Assembly (NCBI RefSeq): GCF_024172095.1
Contig: NZ_JAMZDX010000002.1
Location: 1,302,001-1,366,000, forward strand
Direction: 5' to 3'
Source of the DNA: Kitasatospora cinereorecta
GTDB taxonomy: Bacteria; Actinomycetota; Actinomycetes; Streptomycetales; Streptomycetaceae
Length of the DNA stretch: 64,000 nucleotides
A model generated the notes under the pieces. The model did no database searches. It saw only the letters and a list, made by a program, of their open reading frames with translations, and was not told the origin of the DNA. Shown here one piece after another: positions 44,296 through 52,889 of this stretch (position 1 is the stretch's first letter; each line of letters opens with the position of its first letter). Position numbers and translations under genes: made by a program.

Positions 44296-45101
44296 TCACG
44301 GCCCTGTCCCATCCGTTCTTCCTGCACGCGCTGCTGGCCGGTACCGCCATCGCCCTCGCCTCCGGCCTGGTCGGGTACTTCCTCGTCCTGCGAGCCCAGA
44401 CCTTCACCGGCGACACCCTCGGACACGTCGCCTTCACCGGTGCCATGGCCGCCCTCGCCGGCGGCTACGACCTGCGACTCGGCCTGTTCGCCGCCACCAT
44501 CGGCGTCGCCCTGCTGCTCGGCGCGCTCGGCCGTCGCGGCCGACCCGACGACGTCGTCATCGGCACCCTGTTCTCCTGGATCCTCGGACTCGGCACCTTC
44601 TTCCTCACCCTCTACACCACCCACCGCAGCAGCACCCAGGGCAACGCCGGAATCACCGTGCTCTTCGGCTCCATCTACGGACTCGATGCCACGCAGACCA
44701 CCACCGCCGTCCTGATCGCCGCCGGCATCACCACCGCCGTCCTGCTGCTCGCCCGCCCGCTGCTCTTCGCCAGCCTGGACGAGGCGGTCGCCGCCGCGCG
44801 CGGCGTACCCGCCACCGCGCTCGGCCTCGGCTTCCTCGCCCTGGCCGGGGCGTGCGCCGCCGAGGTCACCCAGGCCGTCGGCTCGCTGCTGCTGCTCGGC
44901 CTGCTCGCCGCCCCGGCGGGCACGGCCATCCGCCTGACCGACCGTCCCTACCGCGCCCTCGGACTGTCCGCCGCACTCGCCGTGCTCGACCTGTGGGCCG
45001 GACTCGCGCTAAGCGCCCAGGTCCCCGTCCTGCCACCCAGCTTCAGCATCATGGCCGTCACTGCCACCTGCTACGCCGCCGCTCACCTGGTCGGACCCTA
45101 G
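44292..45101 (+). CDS. znuB: Zinc ABC transporter permease 2
   Basis: A 269-residue ABC-3 permease, paralogue of the preceding one (RAQTFTGDTLGHVAFTGAMAA against RRQTFAGHTLSVVAFPGAALA). The two probably form a heterodimeric channel. GTG overlaps the preceding stop by 4 bp. Confidence 0.9.
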   Translation: MITALSHPFFLHALLAGTAIALASGLVGYFLVLRAQTFTGDTLGHVAFTGAMAALAGGYDLRLGLFAATIGVALLLGALGRRGRPDDVVIGTLFSWILGLGTFFLTLYTTHRSSTQGNAGITVLFGSIYGLDATQTTTAVLIAAGITTAVLLLARPLLFASLDEAVAAARGVPATALGLGFLALAGACAAEVTQAVGSLLLLGLLAAPAGTAIRLTDRPYRALGLSAALAVLDLWAGLALSAQVPVLPPSFSIMAVTATCYAAAHLVGP

Positions 45102-45131
45102 GGCCGCGACCTGACCACGGAGGCCGCCACC

Positions 45132-45563
45132 ATGCCCCGCAAACGCCAGACCGCTGCGCCCGGCTGGAAGGAGACACCGCAGCGTGTCCTGGTACGGCAG
45201 GCGCTCGCCGCCAGCCCCGGCTTCATCACCGCCCAGCTCCTGCACGCCCGGATGATCGCCGCCGGCGCGACGGTGGGCCTGAGCACCGTGTACCGGGCGC
45301 TGGCCGCGCTCACCGCCGCCGGGTACGCCGACACCGTCCGCGACGACGCCGGCGAACGGCACTACCGCCACCGGCCCGGCGCCGACCACCGCCACTACCT
45401 GATCTGCCGCCACTGCGGCCACAGCTTCGCCGTCGACTCCGGCCCGGTCGAGAAGTGGGCCGAGCGCGTCGTGCGCCAGTCGGGGTTCACCGACGTCCAC
45501 CACACCGTCGAACTCGCCGGCACCTGCACCGACTGCACCGGCACCCGATCGGACGGCCCGTGA
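45132..45563 (+). CDS. zur: Zinc-responsive Fur-family repressor
   Basis: A 143-residue Fur-family protein. The winged helix contains GLSTVYRALAALTAAGYAD. His-rich HYRHRPGADHRHYLICRHCG holds the sensing-site ligands, and two CxxC pairs (CRHC, CTDC) form the structural zinc site. Placed directly after znuABC, it is most simply Zur, the repressor that would bind the boxes in this window. It is probably co-transcribed with znuACB. Confidence 0.9.
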   Translation: MPRKRQTAAPGWKETPQRVLVRQALAASPGFITAQLLHARMIAAGATVGLSTVYRALAALTAAGYADTVRDDAGERHYRHRPGADHRHYLICRHCGHSFAVDSGPVEKWAERVVRQSGFTDVHHTVELAGTCTDCTGTRSDGP

Positions 45564-45573
45564 CGCCACGCCC

Positions 45574-45594
45574 GCCCGGCCGAGCCTGCCGGGC
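45574..45594 (+). terminator. Hairpin after zur
   Basis: GCCCGGC and GCCGGGC form a perfect 7-bp stem with a 7-nt loop, starting 10 nt past the zur stop. Confidence 0.5.
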
Positions 45595-45654
45595 CGGGAA
45601 CCCGGCGCCACCGATGATCTGAGGTGGTACCGGGACCGGGTGAGGAGCCGCAGC

Positions 45655-46884
45655 ATGGAGGACAGGCCGCCGGGCGAGGGCGACCCGCACCACCACGAGC
45701 CGGCGGCGGGCGCCGCGCACAGCCACGCCCACGGCCCGGCCAGGCCGGTCTCGGCGCACCTGCGCCGGGTCATCGCCGCCGTGCTGGTGCCGTTCGCGGT
45801 GGCGGTGGTGGTCGGGCTGATCGTGCTGTGGCCCGGAGGGGTGCCCGCGCACGAGCGCACCGGCGCGGGCTTCGACCAGCAGACGCGAAGCGGCAAGGTC
45901 AGCCAGGTGGTCGAGGTGCCCTGCTCGGACCTCAACCCCCAGGACACCGGCACCTGTCGGCAGACCACGGTCGAGGTGACCAGCGGCCCGGACCAGGGGC
46001 GCACCTTCACCGTGACGGTCCACCCGGGTGAGCTGCGCCGTTACAGCGTCGGGGAAGGGTTGATCCTCACCTACTCGCCCGACGCGCCGCCGGAACTCCA
46101 GTACGCCGTGGCCGACGTCGACCGCGACACCCCGATCGCACTGCTGGCCGGACTCTTCGCGCTGGCCGTCCTGATCGTCGGGCGCTGGCGAGGGCTCACC
46201 GCACTCATCGCCCTGGTCATCAGCTTCGCGGTGCTCTCGCTGTTCATCCTCCCGGCCATCCTGCACGGCTCCGATCCGCTGCTGGTCGCGGTGGTCGGTG
46301 CCAGCGCCATCATGCTGATCGCGCTGTACCTGTGCCACGGCCTCTCCGCGCGGACCTCGGTCGCCGTGCTCGGCACACTCGTCTCGCTGGTGCTGATCGG
46401 GGTGCTGGGCTCGGTGTTCACCAACTGGGCCCACCTCACCGGGAACACCTCCGAGGAGACCGGACTGATCCACGACCTCTACCCCAATATCGAGATCCGC
46501 GGCCTGCTGCTGGCCGGCTTCATCATCGGTTCACTCGGTGTGCTGGACGATGTGACGGTCACCCAGACGTCCGCGGTGTGGGAGCTGAAGCAGGCCGACC
46601 CGACCATGAACGCCCGCCGCCTGTACACCGCGGGGGTGCGGATCGGCCGCGACCACATCGCCTCCACGGTCAACACCCTGGTACTCGCCTACGCCGGCGC
46701 GGCCCTACCGCTCCTGCTGCTCTTCTCCATCGCCCACCGCGACTTCGGCCCAGTGGCCACCAGCGAGATCGTTGCCGAGGAGATTGCCCGGACCCTGGTC
46801 GGCAGCATCGGCCTGGTCGCCTCGGTGCCGGTCACCACCGTGCTCGCCGCACTCATCGCCGCGGCGGACCATGACGCTTATTGA
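45655..46884 (+). CDS. YibE/F-family membrane protein
   Basis: A 409-residue protein with about eight membrane segments. A His-rich N-terminus (DPHHHEPAAGAAHSHAHG) precedes the first. A periplasmic domain with VEVPCSDLNPQDTGTCRQTT has two Cys. GFIIGSLGVLDDVTVTQTSA and ARRLYTAGVRIGRDHIAST are YibE/F family motifs. ATG 45655 follows GAGGAG. Family function is unknown; the His-rich start and zinc context suggest a metal-linked role. Confidence 0.85.
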   Translation: MEDRPPGEGDPHHHEPAAGAAHSHAHGPARPVSAHLRRVIAAVLVPFAVAVVVGLIVLWPGGVPAHERTGAGFDQQTRSGKVSQVVEVPCSDLNPQDTGTCRQTTVEVTSGPDQGRTFTVTVHPGELRRYSVGEGLILTYSPDAPPELQYAVADVDRDTPIALLAGLFALAVLIVGRWRGLTALIALVISFAVLSLFILPAILHGSDPLLVAVVGASAIMLIALYLCHGLSARTSVAVLGTLVSLVLIGVLGSVFTNWAHLTGNTSEETGLIHDLYPNIEIRGLLLAGFIIGSLGVLDDVTVTQTSAVWELKQADPTMNARRLYTAGVRIGRDHIASTVNTLVLAYAGAALPLLLLFSIAHRDFGPVATSEIVAEEIARTLVGSIGLVASVPVTTVLAALIAAADHDAY

Positions 46885-46896
46885 AAAGCATTATCA
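46882..46896 (+). promoter_or_regulatory. Zur box upstream of the family-5 importer
   Basis: TGAAAAGCATTATCA; its reverse complement TGATAATGCTTTTCA matches 13 of 15 positions of the Zur palindrome. It overlaps the 3' end of the YibE/F gene and is 71 bp before the binding-protein start. Confidence 0.7.
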
Positions 46897-46967
46897 TTTT
46901 ACTATAGGCTGACCGGGTTGCCGGAAGGTTGGGCGGATGACGCCTGCATGCTTGTAGTGAGGAAAAA

Positions 46968-48554
46968 ATGACTGTTCATCAGATATCGCGCCGATCCGCG
47001 CTGCGCACATTCGGCGTCGGGGTGGGGGCGGCTCTCGGAAGTGGCCTTTTGGCGGCCTGCGGCAGCAACGGGAAGGATCCGGCCGCCCTGGGCACCGCCG
47101 CCGCAAGCGTCGCACCGCGCCGGGGCGGCAAGCTGCGCGCGGCGTTCGCCGGCTCCAGCGCCGAGTCCACCAGTGTCCTGCAGGCCACCGGATCCGCGAT
47201 CGACTACGTGCGCGCCCGGCTGGTCTGGGACACCCTCGGCGAGCTCGAGGGCAGCTCCGTGGTCTGGCGGCTGGCCGAGTCGGTCGAGCCGAACGCCGAC
47301 GCGACCCGCTGGACGGTCCGGGTCCGGGACGGAGTCACCTTCAGCGACGGCCGCAGACTCACCGCGCAGGACGTGCTGTTCAGCCTGCGTACCCTGGCCG
47401 GGAACCCGACCACCCAGAGCGCGCTGCTCGGCGGCCTCGACCCGGTCGCCTCCACCGTCCGTGATCCGCGTACCCTCGACCTGGTCCTCAAGAGCCCGGA
47501 CGGCTTCTTCGACCTGGCGCTAGCGCAGTCGATCTTCGTGATCCCCGACGGCACCACGGACTTCGAGCACGCCGTCGGCTCCGGCCCGTTCGTCCTGAAG
47601 AGCTGGACCCGCGGCAGCAGCAGTCTGCTCGCGGCCCGCCGCGACTACTGGGACTCCTCGCGCGGCGGCCCGTACCTCGACGAGATCGAACTGGCCTCCG
47701 TCGTCGACGCGGGCGCGCGCGTCAACGGCCTCAAGGCCGGGCAGTTCGACTACGCGGGCGGGATCACCCTCACCGCGGCCAGGGCCGAGGCGAACAACCG
47801 CGACCTGCGGATCGTCACCGCTCCCAAGGAGCTGTGGAGCGACCTCGCCCTCACCATGAACCTGGGGCAGGCACCGTTCACCAGGCCCGAGGCCGTCGAG
47901 GCCCTCAAGTACGCGATCGACCGCGAGGCGATGGTCCGCACCGTCACCCTCGGCTTCGGCGAACCGGCCGACGACGCGCTCGGCAAGTACCAGTCCTGGT
48001 ACGACACTTCACTGCCGCGCCGGGCCCACGACCCGGAGCGGGCGAAGCAGCTGCTCGCCGCCGCCGGGCTCGGCGGGCTGAAGCTCTCCGTCCGCACCAG
48101 CGACTACGAGTACGGCACGCTGGAGAGCGCGACCGCCTTCGTCCAGCAGGGGCAGGCCGCGGGACTCGCCGTCGCGGTGGACAGGATCCCGGCCGCGGAC
48201 TACTACACCGACATCAAGGCGCTGCTCAGCGCACCGCTGCAGACCAACCGGTACAACGCGATGCCGCTGCCGCTCCAACTCTCCTTCTTCTACGGAGCGA
48301 AGGCCGCCTACCCGTTCACCGGGCCGGCCGACGACACCCTCGACGGACTGATGACGGCCATGCACGCGGCCGTCGGCGACGCCAGGCGCGCCCACGCCGT
48401 GAACGACGTCCAGCACTACCTCCACGAACGCGGCGGTGACGCGGTGTTCGCCCGGATCCCCCCGGCCGCGGCCATGCGGCCGAGCGTGCGGGGTGTCCAG
48501 GCCCGCGGCTTCTTCGACTACCCGTGTCTGCGCGACGCCTTCCTCTCGGCGTGA
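46968..48554 (+). CDS. Family-5 ABC substrate-binding lipoprotein
   Basis: A 528-residue peptide/nickel-type (SBP_bac_5) protein. The Tat-like RRSALRTFGVG is followed by a lipobox LAAC near residue 31. WRLAESVEPNADATRWTVRVRDGVTFSDG is the classic family block. AGGA lies before ATG 46968. With a Zur box upstream and a metallophore operon downstream, it likely binds the zinc-metallophore complex rather than peptides. That is inference. Confidence 0.88.
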   Translation: MTVHQISRRSALRTFGVGVGAALGSGLLAACGSNGKDPAALGTAAASVAPRRGGKLRAAFAGSSAESTSVLQATGSAIDYVRARLVWDTLGELEGSSVVWRLAESVEPNADATRWTVRVRDGVTFSDGRRLTAQDVLFSLRTLAGNPTTQSALLGGLDPVASTVRDPRTLDLVLKSPDGFFDLALAQSIFVIPDGTTDFEHAVGSGPFVLKSWTRGSSSLLAARRDYWDSSRGGPYLDEIELASVVDAGARVNGLKAGQFDYAGGITLTAARAEANNRDLRIVTAPKELWSDLALTMNLGQAPFTRPEAVEALKYAIDREAMVRTVTLGFGEPADDALGKYQSWYDTSLPRRAHDPERAKQLLAAAGLGGLKLSVRTSDYEYGTLESATAFVQQGQAAGLAVAVDRIPAADYYTDIKALLSAPLQTNRYNAMPLPLQLSFFYGAKAAYPFTGPADDTLDGLMTAMHAAVGDARRAHAVNDVQHYLHERGGDAVFARIPPAAAMRPSVRGVQARGFFDYPCLRDAFLSA

Positions 48555-49513
48555 GCCGGACGGGACCGCTCGCCCGGGCACTGCGCAGCCTGGCAGGTGC
48601 GGTCGGCACGCTGCTGGCCGCATCGCTGCTGGTCTTCGGCGCGACCGCGCTGGTGCCGGGCGACGCGGCCGCCGCACGACTGGCCGGCCGGGCCGGGCCG
48701 GAGCGGATCGCCGAACTCCGGCACGGCCTCGGCCTCGACCAGCCGTGGTGGCAGCGGTACGGACACTGGCTCTGGCACGCCGTGCAGGGCGACCTCGGCA
48801 CCTCGTACGCCAATGGCACCCCGGTGGCCGACCTGATCGCGGCGCGGGCGGGCAACTCGCTGCTGCTGGGCGCCGTTGCGGCGGCGCTGCTGCTGCCGCT
48901 GTCCGTCGGCCTCGGCCTGTGGGCCGGACTGCGCGCGGGCCGAGCGGCGGACCGGCTGGTGTCGGGCGCGACGCTCGCGCTGGTCAGCCTGCCGGAGTTC
49001 GTGACCGGCACGCTGCTGGTGCTGCTGCTCGCGGTCGGCCTCGGCTGGCTGCCGGCCGTGTCGCTGCCCTCGGCCGGCAACAGCCCGCTGTCGCAGCCGG
49101 AGCTCCTGGTCCTGCCGGTGCTGACCCTGGTGTCGGTGTGCCTGGCGCAGAACGTACGGCTGGTGAGAGCCGGAGTGATCGTCGCGTCCGCCTCCGACGC
49201 CGCGCAGGCGGCCCGGCTCGGCGGGGTGCCCGAGGGGCGGGTCGTGCTGCGCTGGGTCCTCCCGGCGGGGATCGTGCCGGCCGTGCCGGTGATGGCCCGC
49301 TACCTGGCCCATCTGCTGGGCGGGACGCTGGTGGCCGAGACCCTGTTCGGCTACCCGGGGCTGGCCGCCGCCCTGGTGAACGCCACCGCGACCAGGGACA
49401 CCCCGGTCGTCCTCGGCATCGCGCTCATCGTCGCCACCCTGACCGTGATGTTGAACCTGCTCGCCGACGCACTCGCCGGCGTCCTCAATCCCGCTGCCAA
49501 GAACCTGAGTTGA
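48551..49513 (+). CDS. Peptide/nickel-type ABC permease (DppB-like)
   Basis: A 320-residue permease with about six membrane segments. PGDAAAARLAGRAGPERIAELRHGLGLDQP is the DppB periplasmic signature, and VSASASDAAQAARLGGVPEGRV-like segment contains the EAA loop. The GTG overlaps the binding-protein stop by 4 bp. Confidence 0.9.
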   Translation: MSRTGPLARALRSLAGAVGTLLAASLLVFGATALVPGDAAAARLAGRAGPERIAELRHGLGLDQPWWQRYGHWLWHAVQGDLGTSYANGTPVADLIAARAGNSLLLGAVAAALLLPLSVGLGLWAGLRAGRAADRLVSGATLALVSLPEFVTGTLLVLLLAVGLGWLPAVSLPSAGNSPLSQPELLVLPVLTLVSVCLAQNVRLVRAGVIVASASDAAQAARLGGVPEGRVVLRWVLPAGIVPAVPVMARYLAHLLGGTLVAETLFGYPGLAAALVNATATRDTPVVLGIALIVATLTVMLNLLADALAGVLNPAAKNLS

Positions 49514-49556
49514 CTCGGTGATCCGGCCGGTGACCCGTAGCAAGGAGTCCGATGTG

Positions 49557-52034
49557 ATGGTCAGGAACCGGCCCGTCGAGCGGCGCGCGATCGTGGCGGG
49601 AAGCGTGCTGGCGGCGGTCATCGGGCTGGCCCTGCTCGGCCCGCTCCTCGCCCCGCACCCGCCCGGTGAGGTGGTCGACATGCCGTACGGCCCGGCCCGG
49701 GGAGCCACCCCGCTGGGCACCGACCACCTCGGCGCCGATGTGCTGAGCCGCCTCCTCGCAGGCGGTCGCACGCTCGTGCTGCTCTCGCTCGCCGCGCTCG
49801 GCGTCGCGTACCTGGCGGGCGCCACCGCCGGGATGCTGGCGGCGTTGCGCGGGGGGCGCACCGACACGGCGGTGCTGCGGGTGACGGACGTGCTGCTGAG
49901 CATGCCGGGATTCCTGCTGCTGAGCGTCCTGGTGGTCGCCGCCGGGCGCGGACCGGCCGGGGTCGGGGTGGCGACGGCCGTCGTCCTGCTGCCGGACATC
50001 GTGCGGGTCGTCCGGGCGGCCACGCTCCAGGTACTGCAGCACGACTACGTCGAGGCGGCCCTCGCGCGCGGCGAGAGCCAACGCCACGTCCTGGTCAGGG
50101 AAGTACTGCCGAACCTCGCGTCGGTCCTCGCCGCCGACGCCGGAGTCCGCTTCGTGGGAGCCGTGTTCGTCATCGCCACCGCCGGATTCCTCGGCTACGG
50201 CGCGCAACCCCCGGCGGCGGACTGGGGGTTGATGATCCTGGAGAACCGCGACGGCCTGTCCCTCCAACCGCTCGCGGTCGCCGTACCGGCCGCCGCCGTC
50301 CTGCTGCTCCTGCTCTCGGCGAACCTGCTGCTCGACTCGGCGTTCCCGGCCCGGCAGCCTGCCCGCCGGGGCAGCCGCCCGGCGGGAGGGTCCGCCGCCG
50401 ACCCGGACGCGGTCCTGCGGCTGAGGGGTCTCACCGTCGACGCCGACACCCCGGACGGGCCGCGCACCGTGCTCGACGGCCTCGACCTGGAACTTCGGCG
50501 CGGACGCCTGCTCGCGCTGGTCGGCCCCTCCGGCAGCGGCAAGACCACCGCCGCGCTCGCCGCGCTCGGCGAACTGCGGCCCGGGCTCACGCATCGCGCC
50601 GGCGAGGCCGTCCTGGCCGGACACGCCGTCCTGCACCTGCAGGATCGGGCGCTGCGCCGGGTGCGGAGCCGGCACGCCGGATACGTCCCGCAGGACCCGC
50701 GAACCTCGCTCGCCCCAATGCTGCGGGTGGCCGGGCACCTCGGCGAGTACCTGCGGGCGCGTGGCGTCCCTCGGGCGGCCCGGCCGGAGCTGATCCGCTC
50801 CGCCGTGCGAAGGGTGCGGCTGCCGGACGACGACGAGTTCCTGCGCCGCCATCCGCACCAGCTCTCGGGCGGCCAGCGTCAGCGGGTCGCGCTCGCGGCC
50901 GCGCTCGCGCACCGGCCCGACGTACTGGTCCTGGACGAGCCGACCAGTGCGCTCGACCAGGCCACGGCGTCGGCACTGCTGGCCGATCTCCGGCAGCTGT
51001 GCCAGGACGACGGACCGGCCGTCCTGCTGGTCGCGCACGACCTCGCCCAGATGGCCTCGATCGCCGACGAGGTGGCTGTGCTGGACGGCGGCCGGCTGGT
51101 GGAACGCGGGCCGGCGGCCCAGGTGCTGGCGCATCCGCAGAGTGCGGCGGGGCGACGGCTGGTCGAGGCCGCCCGGGGGGCCCTGGTGCAGGACAGGGCG
51201 GCTGCGGAACTGCCGCAGCACGCGCCGGAGCCGCCGGCCCGGCCGGTGCTGGCGGTGCGCGGCCTGTCGGCGCGCCGGGGTGACCGTACGCTGCTCGACG
51301 GGATCGCGTTCGACGTCGAACCGGGCGGCTGCCTGAGCGTGGTCGGCCCCTCCGGCGGCGGCAAGACCACGCTGCTGCGCTGTCTCGCCGGCCTGCACGA
51401 CGACCGGGCCGGGGACATCGAACTCGACGGCGTCCCCCTGGCCCGGGGACTGCGCGGCCGCTCGCCCGAACAACTGCGGCGGCTCCAGCTCGTCCCGCAG
51501 GACCCGCACAGCTCGCTCAACCCACGCCACACGGTGGAGCGGATCATCGCCCGGCCGCTCGGCCGGCACCGGCCGGAGCTCGATCCCGCGGGCCTGCGCG
51601 CAGCGGTCCGGGAGCTGCTCGAACGCGTGGGCCTGGACGAAGAGTTCGCCACCCGACGGTCCGCGCAGCTCTCCGGCGGGCAGCGCCAGCGTGTCGCCCT
51701 GGCGCGCGCCCTGGCATCCGGACCGGCCGTCCTGCTCTGCGACGAGGTGACCAGCGCGCTCGACCCGCCGACGGCCGCCACCGTGGTCGCCCTGCTCGCC
51801 CGGCTGCGCGACGAACTCGGCGTGGCCCTGGTGGTGGTCACCCACGACCTGACGGTGCCCGCCCGGCTCGGCGGCCGGATGGCCGTCCTGGCCGACGGCC
51901 GGATCAAGGAGGCGGGGCCCGTCGGGCAGTTGCTCACCGCCTCCGCGGACCCGACCACCGAGGACCTGCTGCTCGGCGTACCGGGGCTGCCCTCGCCCGA
52001 GCCGCGCCGAGCGGCGACAAGGACGCGACCGTGA
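49557..52034 (+). CDS. DppC-like permease fused to two ABC ATPase domains
   Basis: An 825-residue three-domain protein. Residues about 1-275 are a DppC-type permease (PLGTDHLGADVLSRLLAG; HDYVEAALARGESQRHVLVREVLPN). Residues 280-540 and 560-800 are ATPases, each with Walker A (GPSGSGKTT, GPSGGGKTT), LSGGQRQRVAL signatures and Walker B (VLDEPTSALD, LCDEVTSALD). These are normally three separate genes. ATG 49557 follows AAGGAG; GTG 49554 is an alternative. With the preceding permease it completes one importer. Confidence 0.9.
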   Translation: MVRNRPVERRAIVAGSVLAAVIGLALLGPLLAPHPPGEVVDMPYGPARGATPLGTDHLGADVLSRLLAGGRTLVLLSLAALGVAYLAGATAGMLAALRGGRTDTAVLRVTDVLLSMPGFLLLSVLVVAAGRGPAGVGVATAVVLLPDIVRVVRAATLQVLQHDYVEAALARGESQRHVLVREVLPNLASVLAADAGVRFVGAVFVIATAGFLGYGAQPPAADWGLMILENRDGLSLQPLAVAVPAAAVLLLLLSANLLLDSAFPARQPARRGSRPAGGSAADPDAVLRLRGLTVDADTPDGPRTVLDGLDLELRRGRLLALVGPSGSGKTTAALAALGELRPGLTHRAGEAVLAGHAVLHLQDRALRRVRSRHAGYVPQDPRTSLAPMLRVAGHLGEYLRARGVPRAARPELIRSAVRRVRLPDDDEFLRRHPHQLSGGQRQRVALAAALAHRPDVLVLDEPTSALDQATASALLADLRQLCQDDGPAVLLVAHDLAQMASIADEVAVLDGGRLVERGPAAQVLAHPQSAAGRRLVEAARGALVQDRAAAELPQHAPEPPARPVLAVRGLSARRGDRTLLDGIAFDVEPGGCLSVVGPSGGGKTTLLRCLAGLHDDRAGDIELDGVPLARGLRGRSPEQLRRLQLVPQDPHSSLNPRHTVERIIARPLGRHRPELDPAGLRAAVRELLERVGLDEEFATRRSAQLSGGQRQRVALARALASGPAVLLCDEVTSALDPPTAATVVALLARLRDELGVALVVVTHDLTVPARLGGRMAVLADGRIKEAGPVGQLLTASADPTTEDLLLGVPGLPSPEPRRAATRTRP

Positions 52035-52831
52035 AGGAACCCGAGATGCCGACCGACCGCCGACTGCGCCGCCCCGTCGCCCGTCCGGGCGCCGCCCTGC
52101 GGCTGTTCTGCCTGCCGCACGCCGGCGGCTCGGCGGGACTCTACCGGGCCTGGCCGGCCCTGCTGCCACCGGAGATCGAGCCGGTGCTGGTCTGCCCGCC
52201 GGGCCGGGAGGACCGCCTGGACGAACCCTTCCCTGCCGACCTGCCCGCGCTGGTCGCCGATCTGGCGCAGGCCGTGGCCCCGCTGCTCGACCGGCCGTGG
52301 GCGGTGTTCGGGCACAGCATGGGTGCGACGGTCGCCCAGGAGCTCGCCCTGCACCTGACCGGGGCCGGGCACCGGGGGCCGGTCCACCTGTTCGCCTCCG
52401 CCCGCGAGGCGCCGCAGTACCGGCACGGCGGTACGGTCCACCTGCTCGACGACGACGCGCTCTGCGCCGAGTTGCTGCGGCTGGGCGGCAGTGCGCGGGA
52501 ACTGCTGGCGATACCCGAGATCCGGCCGCTGGTGCTGCCCGCCGTGCGGGAGGACCACCGGCTGATCGAGCACCACACCGCGGCGCCGCGGGGCCTGCTC
52601 GACTGCCCCGTGACCGCCCTGGTCGGCGACCGGGACACGGAGCTGACCGCCGAGGAGGCGGCCGGCTGGCGGGAGTGGACCACGGGCTCCTTCGAGCTGC
52701 TGACCTTCCCCGGCGGGCACTTCTACCTGTCGGATCAGCCCGGCGCCGTGGTCGACGCCGTGCTGGCGGGGCTCGCCGCCTCGGGTCCGGATGCTGGGCA
52801 TCTTATTGCTAATGAAAATCATTGTGAATAA
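52031..52831 (+). CDS. Type II thioesterase for NRPS
   Basis: A 266-residue alpha/beta hydrolase. RLFCLPHAGGSAGLYRAW at the N-terminus, FGHSMGA (nucleophile Ser near residue 97) and GGHFYL (catalytic His near 238) match GrsT/YbtT proteins, which clear misloaded carrier domains. The GTG overlaps the transporter stop by 4 bp. The gene's 3' end overlaps the Zur box of the NRPS. Confidence 0.88.
   Translation: MKEPEMPTDRRLRRPVARPGAALRLFCLPHAGGSAGLYRAWPALLPPEIEPVLVCPPGREDRLDEPFPADLPALVADLAQAVAPLLDRPWAVFGHSMGATVAQELALHLTGAGHRGPVHLFASAREAPQYRHGGTVHLLDDDALCAELLRLGGSARELLAIPEIRPLVLPAVREDHRLIEHHTAAPRGLLDCPVTALVGDRDTELTAEEAAGWREWTTGSFELLTFPGGHFYLSDQPGAVVDAVLAGLAASGPDAGHLIANENHCE
52813..52827 (+). promoter_or_regulatory. 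Zur box upstream of the NRPS gene
   Basis: TGAAAATCATTGTGA; its reverse complement TCACAATGATTTTCA matches 13 of 15 positions of the Zur palindrome. It lies 63 bp before the chosen NRPS start, inside the last codons of the thioesterase. Confidence 0.75.
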
Positions 52832-52889
52832 GGTGAGGCTCCGACCAGGGGTACGCCGGTCGAGGATTCATGTCGAGAAGGGTCATCCA

